Assembly (NCBI GenBank): GCA_003246765.1
Contig: QKDA01000132.1
Span: forward strand, 1-36,471
Direction: 5' to 3'
From: Spirochaetales bacterium
GTDB taxonomy: Bacteria > Spirochaetota > Spirochaetia > Treponematales > Treponemataceae
Length of the DNA stretch: 36,471 nt
Shown here: in pieces, positions 16,136 to 25,227 of the stretch
Layout of the letters: each line of letters starts with the position of its first letter
Position numbering within the stretch: position 1 is the stretch's first letter
Program-made: the position numbers and the translations under genes
Notes under the pieces: model-generated
Database searches by the model: none
What the model was told of the DNA's origin: nothing
Seen by the model: the letters and a program-made list of their open reading frames with translations, nothing else

Positions 16136-17059
16136 TTATCCGTGGGGATGGGCCCGGTGATACAGCTTGCGAAGCCGTTCCCGGGAGACATGGGTGTATC
16201 GTTGGGTTGTGGAGACGCTGGAGTGCCCGAGCATTTCCTGAACCACCCTGATATCCGCTCCCCCCGCGAGGAGGGTCGTTGCGAAGCTGTGCCTGAGTGA
16301 ATGGGGGGTAATAGCGCGAAGGGAGGGATCCCCCTGGGTATAGGAGGCCAGAATGTACTGAATACCGCGTACCGAAAGGGGCCGTCCCCTGGCGGAAAGG
16401 AAGAGAGCCCTGCTGACCCTGTCGTTTTCCGAATGCTTGCGCGCCACGGAGGCGCGCTCCGCCAAATAGTCCCGAAGGGCTATCGCCGCCTGAGAGGAAA
16501 AAAAGACCCGCCGCTCCTTCTTTCCCTTTCCCATAACGACCGCGGAACGGTAATCGGGACTCAAATCGGCAAGCTTTAGCGACGCTACCTCTGACACGCG
16601 GCACCCCGAGGTATACATGACGAGGAAGAGGGCCTTATCGCGGGAAGGCCATGAAGAGGCCTTAACGTCGGATGACGGCACCCGATCGCTTAGGTTTTCC
16701 GGGAGGCTGCAGAGCCGGTTAGCCTCCTCGGGAAACAGGAAGCTCGGCAGTTTACGGTCGGTTTTAAGGTTTCCCACGTCCAATGCGGGGTTGTCCTTGC
16801 GGACCCCGAACCTAACCAGGTAGCGAAAGAAGCCGCGTACCGCCGCAAGGGTTCGATTGACGCTTCCGGGGTCGTAGCCGGATTCGCTTAGGCTCGCCAC
16901 GAAAAGCATGACGTTCCTCCCGTCCGCATCGGCGGGATCGTCGCTCCCGCAAAAATCCTCAAAGAGCCTTAGATCCCTCCGGTAGGCCGATAGGGTTCGG
17001 GGCGAGAGGTTCCTCACCCCTGCGAGGTAGGAAAGGTACTCCTCGACCCGGGCTTTCAT
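16136..17059 (-). CDS. xerC: Tyrosine recombinase XerC
   Basis: XerC acts with XerD to resolve chromosome dimers at dif during division. The 307-residue product from ATG 17059 has a SAM-like core-binding domain at 1-90 ([20 protein letters not shown]) and a catalytic domain with the first arginine in [11 protein letters not shown] and the [15 protein letters not shown] box. The histidine is in [17 protein letters not shown], which also ends with the nucleophilic tyrosine. The start ATG overlaps the topA stop as ATGA. An upstream frame to 17137 is inside topA and is rejected. Order topA-xerC-hslV-hslU matches topA-codV-clpQ-clpY of Bacillus. Confidence 0.93.
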   Translation of the reverse strand: MKARVEEYLSYLAGVRNLSPRTLSAYRRDLRLFEDFCGSDDPADADGRNVMLFVASLSESGYDPGSVNRTLAAVRGFFRYLVRFGVRKDNPALDVGNLKTDRKLPSFLFPEEANRLCSLPENLSDRVPSSDVKASSWPSRDKALFLVMYTSGCRVSEVASLKLADLSPDYRSAVVMGKGKKERRVFFSSQAAIALRDYLAERASVARKHSENDRVSRALFLSARGRPLSVRGIQYILASYTQGDPSLRAITPHSLRHSFATTLLAGGADIRVVQEMLGHSSVSTTQRYTHVSRERLRKLYHRAHPHG

Positions 17060-19203
17060 TCCTCTCCGTCCGTGTCCTGGGAGGTATCGGGAACCTCGTC
17101 GCTGGTGTGGAGATAATCGCACTCCGGGTTTATGCACGACTTAAAGGAACCGTTCTTCTTGTCGAATTTTTCCACGAGAAAGTGACCGCACTTCGGGCAT
17201 GTCGCATTGATGGGCTTGAAATGGGAAATAAAATCGCATTCGGGATACTTGGTGCATCCGTAGAATTCCTTGCCCCTTCCCTTGGTGCGACGGGCCACGA
17301 TCTCCCCGCCGCATCCCGGCCGGGGACATTTTGCCAAGGGGATTGAGCGCGTATTGCGGCACTCGGGAAATCCTGAGCAGGCGAGAAAGAAGCCGAAGCG
17401 GCCGAGTTTTTTCAGCATGGGCTTTCCGCATACCTCGCAAACGTACTCGGTGGACTCGTCAAGGCGTCCTTTCAGGCTCCCAAGGTTATTCATGACCTCA
17501 TCCACCCGGTCCTTGAAGGGACCGTAGAAGGTGCCGATCATGCTGGGCCATTCAATGCGGTCCTCCTCCACCTCGTCGAGGTCCCCCTCGATACGGGCGG
17601 TAAAATTGACGTTCACCACCGACGGGAAATACTCTACCAGGATCTCGTTGATGATCCTGCCAAGCTGGGTAGGAACGAGCTGCTTATTCGAGCGGGTTAT
17701 GTAATACCGCTCCAGCAGTACGGAGATGATGGGCGCATAGGTGGAAGGCCGACCGATCCCCTTTTCTTCCAAGGTTTTTACTATGGAGGCATCGGTGTAT
17801 CGGGCAGGACCCTGGGTAAAATGCTGTTCCGGCTGGAAATCCCTGACTTCCAGGGTCTCGCCCACCGAAATTTCCGGGAGGGTATGTTCCTTCTCTTCCT
17901 TGGAAATCAAGGTCTTCAGAACCTTATAGAACCCCTTCTCGAAGACCCGGGTACTGGAAATCCTGAATACCGCCTCCCCCGCGGCGATGTCTATGCTGGA
18001 GGTTCGGCTGCGGGCGTTTGCCATCTGACTGGAAACGAAGCGTTCCCAAATGATGGTGTAAAGCCTCAGCTGATCCCGGGTGAGATACTCTTTCACGTAC
18101 TCCGGGGTATAATTTACGTAGGTAGGTCGTATCGCCTCATGGGCGTCCTGGGCCTTCTTTTCCACGGAGTATTCAATCGCCTCGGGAGGGAGTTCGGCGG
18201 GGAATTTCTCCCCGATCCACTTTCGAACTTCCTCCAGGGCCACCGTCGAGATTCGCACCGAGTCCGTTCGCATGTAAGTAATGAGTCCCACCCGGGTTGA
18301 TCCGATATTGATGCCCTCATAAAGCTGTTGGGCGATTTGCATGGTTTTCTTGGAGGTGAAACCCAGGCGGTTCGCGGCCATCTGCTGAAGTTTGGACGTG
18401 GTAAAGGGCGCCTTGGGGCGTATGGTTTTCTCGCTGGTCTTTATGTCCGTCACGATGCAGTCGCTGTGCCTGATCTCCTCGATGATGGCAAGCACGGATT
18501 TCTCGTTGGCCAGTTCCGGCTTTTCGCCGCGGTAGAGCACTAACTGGGAGGTAAAGTTATGGCGCCCTTTGTGGAACTCCGCGTCCAGGGTCCAGTACTC
18601 CTCGGGAATGAAATTCTCGACCTCCGCTTCCCGCTCGCAGATAAGCCTGAGGGCTACCGACTGGACTCTCCCCGCGGATAGGCCGTTTTTCACTTTCTTC
18701 CACAACAGGGGAGAGAGGTTGTATCCCACCAGGCGGTCCAAAACCCGACGGGCTTTCTGGGCATTCACCTTGGACTCGTCTATGTCCATGGGATGCCGCA
18801 CCGCGTCCTTTATTGCCTGAGGGGTTATTTCGTTAAAGACGATCCTGTGGATGGGCACGTCGTTTTTAGCCGAGATCGAATTCCGCAAATGCCAGGCTAT
18901 AGCCTCCCCTTCGCGGTCATTATCACTTGCGAGAAGCACTTCCTTAGACTTCTTTGCGTCCCCCTGCAGTTCCTTAAGAAGTTTCGCCCTTCCCCTCACG
19001 GTAATGTACTCGGGCTGAAAGCCGTTATCGATATTTATGGCTATGCGGGACTTCGGCAAGTCGATCAGATGCCCCATGGACGCTTTTACCACATATCCCG
19101 AACCGAGATATTTCTCGATTGTTTTTGCCTTTGCCGGGGACTCCACGATAACGAGGGTCTTTGCCGCGGGTTTCTTCTTTTGAGCCGGCTTTTTTACCGC
19201 CAT
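17056..19203 (-). CDS. topA: DNA topoisomerase I
   Basis: TopA relaxes negative supercoils by single-strand passage. The 715-residue product has a lysine-rich start (MAVKKPAQKKKPAAK) and the Toprim domain from TLVIVESPAKAKTIEKYLG to LLASDNDREGEAIAWHL. The active-site tyrosine is in GLITYMRTDS, about residue 309, and the QQLYEGINIG motif lies nearby. Three C-terminal four-cysteine zinc fingers follow (CEVC...CSGFPEC, CPRPGC...CTKYPEC, CPKC...CINPEC). I chose ATG 19203 because AGGAG lies eight bases upstream; ATG 19209 would leave only two bases. The first 179 bases overlap, in another frame, the annotated end of dprA. The stop overlaps the xerC start by four bases. Confidence 0.97.
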   Translation of the reverse strand: MAVKKPAQKKKPAAKTLVIVESPAKAKTIEKYLGSGYVVKASMGHLIDLPKSRIAINIDNGFQPEYITVRGRAKLLKELQGDAKKSKEVLLASDNDREGEAIAWHLRNSISAKNDVPIHRIVFNEITPQAIKDAVRHPMDIDESKVNAQKARRVLDRLVGYNLSPLLWKKVKNGLSAGRVQSVALRLICEREAEVENFIPEEYWTLDAEFHKGRHNFTSQLVLYRGEKPELANEKSVLAIIEEIRHSDCIVTDIKTSEKTIRPKAPFTTSKLQQMAANRLGFTSKKTMQIAQQLYEGINIGSTRVGLITYMRTDSVRISTVALEEVRKWIGEKFPAELPPEAIEYSVEKKAQDAHEAIRPTYVNYTPEYVKEYLTRDQLRLYTIIWERFVSSQMANARSRTSSIDIAAGEAVFRISSTRVFEKGFYKVLKTLISKEEKEHTLPEISVGETLEVRDFQPEQHFTQGPARYTDASIVKTLEEKGIGRPSTYAPIISVLLERYYITRSNKQLVPTQLGRIINEILVEYFPSVVNVNFTARIEGDLDEVEEDRIEWPSMIGTFYGPFKDRVDEVMNNLGSLKGRLDESTEYVCEVCGKPMLKKLGRFGFFLACSGFPECRNTRSIPLAKCPRPGCGGEIVARRTKGRGKEFYGCTKYPECDFISHFKPINATCPKCGHFLVEKFDKKNGSFKSCINPECDYLHTSDEVPDTSQDTDGEE

Positions 19204-20263
19204 ACGCATAACTCCTGGGAACCCTGACCTCTGAGTCCTGTTGACTCGAAGGCAACGATTCCATTGGTTTACTTTCTATCGATTCAGGTTTGAGAAGACT
19301 CCCGAAGCAGCTTCCTGTCCCGGCAGAATCGCTCAAATCGAGAAGGAGCTGATTCTGTCCGATCCCGGCATAGGAGTCTACATCGACGCGGTTTCGGGGT
19401 CTTTCCAAAGCCGCGAGCAACTCCGATGCCCCCGACACCGCTTGCGCGCCCTGTTTATGGAGGCCCGCGGTGCCGGCGCCCCTCCTGCTCGACAGGGCTG
19501 CGGTACACACGAACACGTCGCGCCCCTGTTCCAGGGCGAAATCCGCCGTTATGAGCGCGCCGGACCTTTCAGGGGCCTCAACCACCAAAAGGGCCCGGGA
19601 CAGCCCCGCAATTATCCTGTTCCGCTGGGGGAACCGGTATTTCAGAGGAGCCTCTCCCGGAGGATACTCTGAAATCACGCAGCCGCCCCGGGCCAGCAGC
19701 GCCCCGGCCAAGCGTTGGTTGCTTCGGGGATAAAGCCGATCGGGGCCGCACGCGAGAACCGCCACCGAAGGCGCTCCGCCGTCTACGTTGCCCCGGTGCG
19801 CAAGGGCATCGATACCCCTCGCGAGCCCTGAAACGACGGCAACTCCCGCTTGAGCGAGCTCGGCGCCGAACCTAGCGGCGGCGAGAGCTCCGTCCCCTGA
19901 GGGACTTCGGGTTCCGACCACCCCTATGAGGGGTTTTTCCGGGTCCGGTAACGTCCCTCGGTAAAAGAGGGCAAAGGGCGGATCCGGTATCTCGCGCAAC
20001 AAGGGAGGGTACCATGAAGAAAGGTATCCCACCGTTCCGATTGAATACCGTTCCATGAGGGAAAGGTCCCGCTCGACAACCGCTTCGATATCAGAAGGCA
20101 GCCATTCCGAACGCCTTACCGGAGAACAGGTCAATTGCCGAATATCATCTATTGAAAGTACTGTAAGCGCTCGAAGATTGTCAAGTTTTTTCAGAAGTTC
20201 CACTTTCTGCGGCATCCGCAGCGAAGAGCGGACGAGACCAAGCAGCAACTCAAGGCTGGCCAT
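19025..20263 (-). CDS. dprA: DNA processing protein DprA (Smf), unusual C-terminus
   Basis: DprA binds incoming single-stranded DNA and loads RecA during transformation; it also occurs in species not known to be competent. The 412-residue reading frame has an N-terminal helical region and then the Rossmann domain at about 105-300: IGVVGTRSPSGDGALAAARF, VVSGLARGIDALAHRG, VAVLACGPDRLYP, FPQRNRIIAGLSRALLVVEA and SGALITADFALEQGRDVF. After residue about 310 the family would show a winged helix; none is visible. The last 60 residues lie inside topA in a different frame and are basic low-complexity sequence. That tail may be real, or a one-base indel may hide an earlier stop near 19193. The ATG overlaps the lipoprotein gene end by 14 bases. 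Confidence 0.9.
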   Translation of the reverse strand: MASLELLLGLVRSSLRMPQKVELLKKLDNLRALTVLSIDDIRQLTCSPVRRSEWLPSDIEAVVERDLSLMERYSIGTVGYLSSWYPPLLREIPDPPFALFYRGTLPDPEKPLIGVVGTRSPSGDGALAAARFGAELAQAGVAVVSGLARGIDALAHRGNVDGGAPSVAVLACGPDRLYPRSNQRLAGALLARGGCVISEYPPGEAPLKYRFPQRNRIIAGLSRALLVVEAPERSGALITADFALEQGRDVFVCTAALSSRRGAGTAGLHKQGAQAVSGASELLAALERPRNRVDVDSYAGIGQNQLLLDLSDSAGTGSCFGSLLKPESIESKPMESLPSSQQDSEVRVPRSYAYGGKKAGSKEETRGKDPRYRGVPGKGKNNREISRFGICGKSVHGASDRLAEVPHSHKYR

Positions 20264-20999
20264 AGGATTGTTCCAGGACGAAGGCCTTATTGTCTTGGGC
20301 TTCCTGCCGTTTCCCGTCGCTCTTCGTGGTCTCCAGAACCCGGTCGTACATGGCGACCGCGTCTTCCGCCCTTCCGACGGAATAATAAGCCCGGGCGAGA
20401 ATCATCATCCCGTCGGTATTCTTTTTTTCCACATCCAGAACGGTTTCCAACAGGGGTATGGCTTTCGAGGGTTCATCCCGTTCAAATACGTAGAGCACCG
20501 ACAGACCATAGAGGGCGCGGACAAACCGGGGTTCCAGTTCGATAGCCCGGCGATATGCCGACTCGGAAAGATCAAGATAGCGCAGTCGATCCCGTTCGGT
20601 TCCGGTAAGATCGTAGTCAAAGGCCGATTTCGACATAAAGCCTGCGCATAAACCGATATAGTAATAGAGATTTTGATTCTCGGGATAGAATTCCGCGGCG
20701 AGCCTAAAATTTTCCAGGGCTTTTCCGTACATCTTCGTGTCGAGGTACCGGATTCCCAGAAGCTTATACCATACCCCGACGCGAATGTCCGCATTGATAA
20801 TGTCCTCAACGCGGGATTGATACTTCTTGATGGCTTCCTCAAGCTCTTCTTTAGTGGAAGGATTGGAGACACCCTCCTCCAAGGCCTGCATTCGCCGGAT
20901 CTGATTTGAGTTCGGCCCGCAGGAAGTGAACGTTAGAAAGGCTGTCACGGCAGCTACAGCGGCTACTGCGAAAAGGGTATAGGGAGCGCTTTTCTTCAT
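20250..20999 (-). CDS. TPR-repeat lipoprotein
   Basis: This 249-residue protein begins with a lipoprotein signal peptide: MKKSAPY, a hydrophobic stretch to residue 24, and a lipobox FTSC giving lipidated Cys27. The mature part has tetratricopeptide-like helical repeats, seen at about 75-105 (VGVWYKLLGIRYLDTKMYGK, ALENFRLAAEFYP), 140-170 (ESAYRRAIELEPRFVRALYG) and 195-225 (MMILARAYYSVGRAEDAVAM). It is therefore a membrane-anchored periplasmic scaffold of unknown partner. The ATG overlaps the xerD stop (ATGA), and its stop is inside dprA. Such a gene between division and recombination genes suggests an envelope or septum role, but this is inference from context only. Confidence 0.88.
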   Translation of the reverse strand: MKKSAPYTLFAVAAVAAVTAFLTFTSCGPNSNQIRRMQALEEGVSNPSTKEELEEAIKKYQSRVEDIINADIRVGVWYKLLGIRYLDTKMYGKALENFRLAAEFYPENQNLYYYIGLCAGFMSKSAFDYDLTGTERDRLRYLDLSESAYRRAIELEPRFVRALYGLSVLYVFERDEPSKAIPLLETVLDVEKKNTDGMMILARAYYSVGRAEDAVAMYDRVLETTKSDGKRQEAQDNKAFVLEQSYGQP

Positions 21000-21925
21000 G
21001 GTTTTTCCTCCGAATCATTTATGTCCCCCAATTGGCGGGGTGCCTGAAAAGAATCGAAAATGTCCCGATGATAGAGTTCCAGGGTATCGTTCTCAAGATG
21101 GGTGTAGATCTGGGTCGTGGCCAGGTCCGCGTGGCCAAGAAGTTCCTGAACCGAGCGGAGGTCCGCCCCGCCCGACAGGAGATGGGTTGCGTAGGAGTGC
21201 CGCAGGGTATGAACCTTCGACGTGATACCGGTTTTTGCCTCCAGTTCCTGTAGCAGGTACCATATTCCCTTCCTGGACAGCCTGCCGCCCCTGGCGTTTA
21301 CGAAGAGTGCCTGAGACCGTTTTCGGCCCAAAATCACCTGTCGGGAATCCGAAAGGTACCGCTTCAGCCATTCGGCGGCGGCGGCGCCGAATGGCAGCAT
21401 CCGTTCTTTTCCGCCCTTGCCCCGCACGAAAACAAACCTTTCTTCCATGCGAATGTCGGACAACGAAAGGCTCACGGCCTCGCTCGAGCGGAGACCGCAT
21501 GAATAGATAAGCTCAAACAGGCAACGATCCCGGATACCGAGGGGACCCGTCGTGTCAATGGAGGAGAGAAGCGAATCAACCTGGTCGGGGGAGAGTACGC
21601 GCGGAATAGTGAACTCCCGCCGAGGGCTTTCAAGCGCCGCGGAGGGGTCTTCCTTACGATATCCGGAAACCTTAAGCCACCTGAAAAAGGAACGAACCGC
21701 CGCCGTATCGCGGGCCAGGGTCTTACCGGAAATTCCTGAGTTGGCGCGGGTTTCCATGAAGGCTACGCAATCCGAATCCTGGGCGGACAAGGGATCCCTT
21801 CCCCGCTCGCTGAGCCAAGAAACCAAAGATTCCGTTACCTGACGATAGGTAGCGGCGGTTAACGGGGCCCGTCCCCTTCCGGAGACGAGCCACGCTGCAT
21901 GAAGCCGCGGCAGGGGGTTCGTCAG
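20996..21925 (-). CDS. xerD: Tyrosine recombinase XerD-like, probable CTG start
   Basis: This is the second Xer-type recombinase in the window. The catalytic domain shows arginine in [37 protein letters not shown], and [19 protein letters not shown] with the nucleophilic tyrosine. The first usual start codon, TTG at 21826, gives 276 residues and cuts into the N-terminal DNA-binding domain. The same frame is open further upstream and encodes [20 protein letters not shown], which matches the missing first helices of Xer proteins. A CTG at 21925 lies seven bases after AGAAGG and overlaps the ftsZ stop as CTGA, just like the ATGA junctions elsewhere in this operon. I therefore extend to 21925 (309 residues). 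XerC versus XerD naming is by context. Confidence 0.85.
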   Translation of the reverse strand: MTNPLPRLHAAWLVSGRGRAPLTAATYRQVTESLVSWLSERGRDPLSAQDSDCVAFMETRANSGISGKTLARDTAAVRSFFRWLKVSGYRKEDPSAALESPRREFTIPRVLSPDQVDSLLSSIDTTGPLGIRDRCLFELIYSCGLRSSEAVSLSLSDIRMEERFVFVRGKGGKERMLPFGAAAAEWLKRYLSDSRQVILGRKRSQALFVNARGGRLSRKGIWYLLQELEAKTGITSKVHTLRHSYATHLLSGGADLRSVQELLGHADLATTQIYTHLENDTLELYHRDIFDSFQAPRQLGDINDSEEKP

Positions 21926-23127
21926 CTTTGTACCTTCTGCTGGATCCGAACCACCGTCGGCGTATCGAGATCGTCGTTCGCCCCGGGCAGCCCCACGGAT
22001 CCGTTGCCGATACCGCTTCGGGTACCGAGTCCGGCGGCGGGTTTGGGGTTGCTCTTATGAACCCGCTTCCATTCCTCATTGGACATAAAATCGCCGAAAT
22101 CCGCCGTAGCGGTGCGTTCCGCTGAGGCCTTTTGGGGAACGCGGTCGAAGGAGGTTTGGTATGCATTCGCCACGAATCCCGTAGCGATGACGGTCACGCT
22201 TATACGGTCTCCCATCGAATTATCAATGGCCGTCCCGTAGATAATGAGGGCGTCGGGATCCGCATTGGCGGTGACGATCTTGACGATCTCTTCAACCTCC
22301 ATGAGGGTCATATCCTCGTTACCGGTTATGTTGATAAGTATATGATTGGCGCCTTCGATATGGGAGTCTTCAAGAAGGGGGTTATTGATCGCGTCCGTAG
22401 CGGCGTCCACCGCCCGGTTGTCGCCCTCGCCCAGCCCGATTCCCATAATCGCGTCGCCCTGCCCTTCCATGGTCGTCTTTACGTCCGCAAAGTCGATATT
22501 AATAATGCCGGGGACGGTTATGAGATCCGATATTCCTTGAACGGCCTGTCTGAGAACGTCGTCGGCCATAACAAAAGCCTCCCGGATGGGAGTCTTGCGG
22601 TCCACGAGTTTCAATAGGTGTTCGTTGGGAATGACGATAAGGGTATCTACGGATTCACGAAGCTTCGCGATTCCTTCCTCGGCAAGTTTCTGCTTAGCCT
22701 TACCCTCAAAGTTGAAGGGCTTTGTCACGATTCCGACGGTCAGGGCCTTTTGCTCCCGGGCTATGCGGGCGATGATGGGAACGGCGCCTGTCCCGGTGCC
22801 CCCGCCCATACCGGCGGTAACGAATACCATATCCGACCCTCTGAGGGCATTGGCAATGGTTTCCGTATCCTCCACAGCCGCCTTTTCCCCCACCTCGGGC
22901 TTGCCGCCGGCGCCGAGACCGCCGGTTAACTTGGTTCCGATCGCGAGTTTCGTCGGAGCATTAGAGTAATTAAGGGCCTGCAAATCCGTATTCGCCACGA
23001 GGAAGTCCACATTTTGCAAGCCGCAGGCCATCATGCGGTTAACGGCGTTGGAACCGCCGCCGCCCGCGCCGACCACCTTGATTACGGTGGGACAGAGCTC
23101 CCGCTTTTCTACCACTTCAAAGTTCAT
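21922..23127 (-). CDS. ftsZ: Cell division GTPase FtsZ
   Basis: FtsZ is the tubulin-like GTPase that forms the Z-ring. The 401-residue product has [17 protein letters not shown] at 16-32 and VANTDLQAL at 44-52. The tubulin signature GGGTGTG is at 108-114, and the T7-loop [11 protein letters not shown] with catalytic aspartates is near 207. A linker of about 70 residues leads to the C-terminal peptide [12 protein letters not shown], which binds FtsA and other partners. GGGAGGGG lies seven bases before ATG 23127. A 53-base gap follows ftsA, and its stop is overlapped by the proposed CTG start of xerD. Confidence 0.98.
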   Translation of the reverse strand: MNFEVVEKRELCPTVIKVVGAGGGGSNAVNRMMACGLQNVDFLVANTDLQALNYSNAPTKLAIGTKLTGGLGAGGKPEVGEKAAVEDTETIANALRGSDMVFVTAGMGGGTGTGAVPIIARIAREQKALTVGIVTKPFNFEGKAKQKLAEEGIAKLRESVDTLIVIPNEHLLKLVDRKTPIREAFVMADDVLRQAVQGISDLITVPGIINIDFADVKTTMEGQGDAIMGIGLGEGDNRAVDAATDAINNPLLEDSHIEGANHILINITGNEDMTLMEVEEIVKIVTANADPDALIIYGTAIDNSMGDRISVTVIATGFVANAYQTSFDRVPQKASAERTATADFGDFMSNEEWKRVHKSNPKPAAGLGTRSGIGNGSVGLPGANDDLDTPTVVRIQQKVQS

Positions 23128-23163
23128 CAGTCTTCCCCTCCCAGAAAAAACCAGTACCTCAAG

Positions 23164-23169
23164 ATTATA
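23164..23169 (-). promoter_or_regulatory. TATAAT element before ftsZ (weak internal promoter candidate)
   Basis: The ftsA-ftsZ gap contains TATAAT on the minus strand preceded by TAG, 36 bases before the ftsZ ATG. No convincing -35 lies at the right distance, so it would have to act as an extended or activated -10. It sits where many bacteria place an extra ftsZ promoter. Confidence 0.25.
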
Positions 23170-23180
23170 CTATCGCGCTT

Positions 23181-24422
23181 TTAGAAAAATTCCTTCAGCC
23201 AGCCCTTAATCCGGCCCATCCAGGGCTGGGCTGGGGTTTCCGCGGGCTCGGGTTCCCTCATCTCGCTAACCGACCTCTCGTGGGCCGATAAGACAAGGCC
23301 GAGGACGGTCGCGTAATCAGGCCCCCGATATTCGCCGATAAGCCCCCCAAAATTCCCCGGAATGCCTATTCTTACCGCCTGGGTATTGAAGATGGTGGAC
23401 GCCAATTCCACGACGCCCGAAAGCTGGGCGCCTCCTCCGGTAATGATCACGTTGCCTGAAAGGGGGCGCGACTTGAGGATCGGGTCAATCTTGCTCTTGA
23501 TGATACGGAATATCTCTTCCATCCGGGGCTGCACGATCTCGCATATCTCGGAACGGGGAATAACGACGGGGGGGCGGCCGCCTACGCCGGGCAGAATCAC
23601 TTCCTCATGGTCCTCGATCAAGTCCATCCAGCAGCAGCCAGCCTCGAGCTTAATCCTTTCGGCGGTTTCCAGGGAAATGCCCTTCACCACCGAAATATCG
23701 TTGGTGACCTGAATGCCGCCGACAGGGATCACCGAGGTCATAAGCGGCGCCCCGCCGGAAATCACGAGGACATCGGTGCTCCCGCCGCCAAGATCGATCA
23801 GGACGGAGCCGAGCTCCCGTTCCTCCGGGCTCATTACCGCCTTCGCGGCTGCTAGGGAATGAAGCATATACTCGTCTACGGAAAGGGAGGCGCGGTTGAC
23901 GCATTTTACGACGTTTTGTATAGAGGTAACCGAGGCCGTGACGATATGGACCTCCGCCTCTAGCCGTACGCCGATCATGTTCCGCGGGTCCTTAATGCCC
24001 CGTTCGTCGTCTACTATATAGGATTGGGGGATGACGTGAAGCACCTGCCGATCCATGGGAATGACCACCGCCTTAGCGGCATCGATAACCCGGGTAATAT
24101 CGTCCGAACCGATGATCCTGTTATCGCGTCCCTTAGCGGTGACCGCGACTACCCCGCGGGAATTAATACCGTCGATATGGGTTCCGCCGACGCCTACCAT
24201 GCACCGCGAGACCTCGGTGCCGGACATAAGCTCCGCGGCCTCAACGGCCTGGGAGATTGCCCTGACGGTATTCTCGATATTTACTACCACGCCCTTCCGG
24301 AGACCAGTGGAAGGGCTGGTGCCCACGCCGGTAACCTGAAAGACGCCCGCATCGGTAACGTCGCCGATGACGGCCCTTACGCGGCTGGTTCCAATATCGA
24401 GACCGACGACGACGTCGCTCAA
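23181..24422 (-). CDS. ftsA: Cell division protein FtsA
   Basis: FtsA is the actin-like membrane tether of the Z-ring. The 413-residue product has the phosphate-1 motif VVGLDIGTSRVRAVIGD, the FtsA-specific 1C domain in the first third (VNIENTVRAISQAVEAAELM), the phosphate-2 motif VLIDLGGGSTDVLVI and the adenosine motif NVIITGGGAQLSGV. The protein ends MGRIKGWLKEFF, a typical amphipathic membrane-targeting helix. The start is TTG 24422, six bases after AAGGGGG and one base after the ftsQ stop. Length is normal. Confidence 0.96.
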   Translation of the reverse strand: MSDVVVGLDIGTSRVRAVIGDVTDAGVFQVTGVGTSPSTGLRKGVVVNIENTVRAISQAVEAAELMSGTEVSRCMVGVGGTHIDGINSRGVVAVTAKGRDNRIIGSDDITRVIDAAKAVVIPMDRQVLHVIPQSYIVDDERGIKDPRNMIGVRLEAEVHIVTASVTSIQNVVKCVNRASLSVDEYMLHSLAAAKAVMSPEERELGSVLIDLGGGSTDVLVISGGAPLMTSVIPVGGIQVTNDISVVKGISLETAERIKLEAGCCWMDLIEDHEEVILPGVGGRPPVVIPRSEICEIVQPRMEEIFRIIKSKIDPILKSRPLSGNVIITGGGAQLSGVVELASTIFNTQAVRIGIPGNFGGLIGEYRGPDYATVLGLVLSAHERSVSEMREPEPAETPAQPWMGRIKGWLKEFF

Positions 24423-24423
24423 A

Positions 24424-25227
24424 TCACGCCCCCTTCACCTTGTACGCGACCGTTCCCGCCCGAATATCAATTTCGTCGATGTCAAGGCTTAAATCGCCGA
24501 TCACGTCAAGTACAAGCATCATATACTGAATCGCGTCTTCATTCAACGCCTTATCCGTGAGAACCCTTACGGGGGCATGTACGGGATACAGCATGAGATC
24601 GTAGCCGCCGTAGGGTTTTTCCACGACCTTGATCTCGGAGAGAGACGAGAGAAGCACCGGACGATCCTGTTCCAGCGCCTCGATCTGGGCGAGCAGCGGC
24701 TTAAGGGCGGGATTGAGGCGTTGCCCCGCCACGGGATTGTCAAACCTGGGACCGGTCAGGAGAGGAAGATTAGAGGATTCTTCAGAGACCGCTCCGATGC
24801 GGAATGCGACGCCGTTCCGGTCGATTTCAACGGGAACGGTACGGCCGTCCCTGGTGCCATAGGTGAGCGCCACGGGAACCCGTTCAACAACCGTGAAAAG
24901 GACCTTATCGGGGAATCGCTTCTGCACCGTGACGGATTCGAAGAGCGGACAGGCGGCCAGCTTCGACGCCGCTTGCGCCGTATTGAATCGAAGCCATTTT
25001 TCCGTGCCCGTGATGCCCGCCAAGGCGCACAACTCATCCATTCCCACGGATCGAGCGCCCCTAACCTCCACCCGAACGTCCGCTCCCGAAGGAACCACTA
25101 CAAGGTAAAAGGCCATTTCGAGAGCGAGAAAGGCCATGAGCACGCCTGCCAAAACCTTCAGCAGCAAAGATTTGCCGTCGACTGCCTCGTTACCCGTCAG
25201 GCTTCCGCCGTATACAGCCTCATGCAT
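24424..25227 (-). CDS. ftsQ: Cell division protein FtsQ/DivIB
   Basis: FtsQ is the bitopic divisome scaffold that binds FtsL and FtsB. The 267-residue product has one transmembrane helix at about 24-45 (LLKVLAGVLMAFLALEMAFY). A POTRA domain follows from VRVEVRGARSVGMDELCALA to LFESVTVQKRFPDKVLFTVV, then the beta domain ending YMMLVLDVIGDLSLDIDEID. I chose ATG 25227 because AGGAGA precedes it by about seven bases; a TTG at 25233 lies too near that motif. The start overlaps the ftsW stop by eight bases. Confidence 0.9.
   Translation of the reverse strand: MHEAVYGGSLTGNEAVDGKSLLLKVLAGVLMAFLALEMAFYLVVVPSGADVRVEVRGARSVGMDELCALAGITGTEKWLRFNTAQAASKLAACPLFESVTVQKRFPDKVLFTVVERVPVALTYGTRDGRTVPVEIDRNGVAFRIGAVSEESSNLPLLTGPRFDNPVAGQRLNPALKPLLAQIEALEQDRPVLLSSLSEIKVVEKPYGGYDLMLYPVHAPVRVLTDKALNEDAIQYMMLVLDVIGDLSLDIDEIDIRAGTVAYKVKGA

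Noticed and set aside
16125-16604. N-terminal extension of hslV to 16604
   Set aside because: The added sequence lies inside xerC in another frame and has no HslV similarity, while ATG 16124 has a ribosome site and gives the family's usual length.
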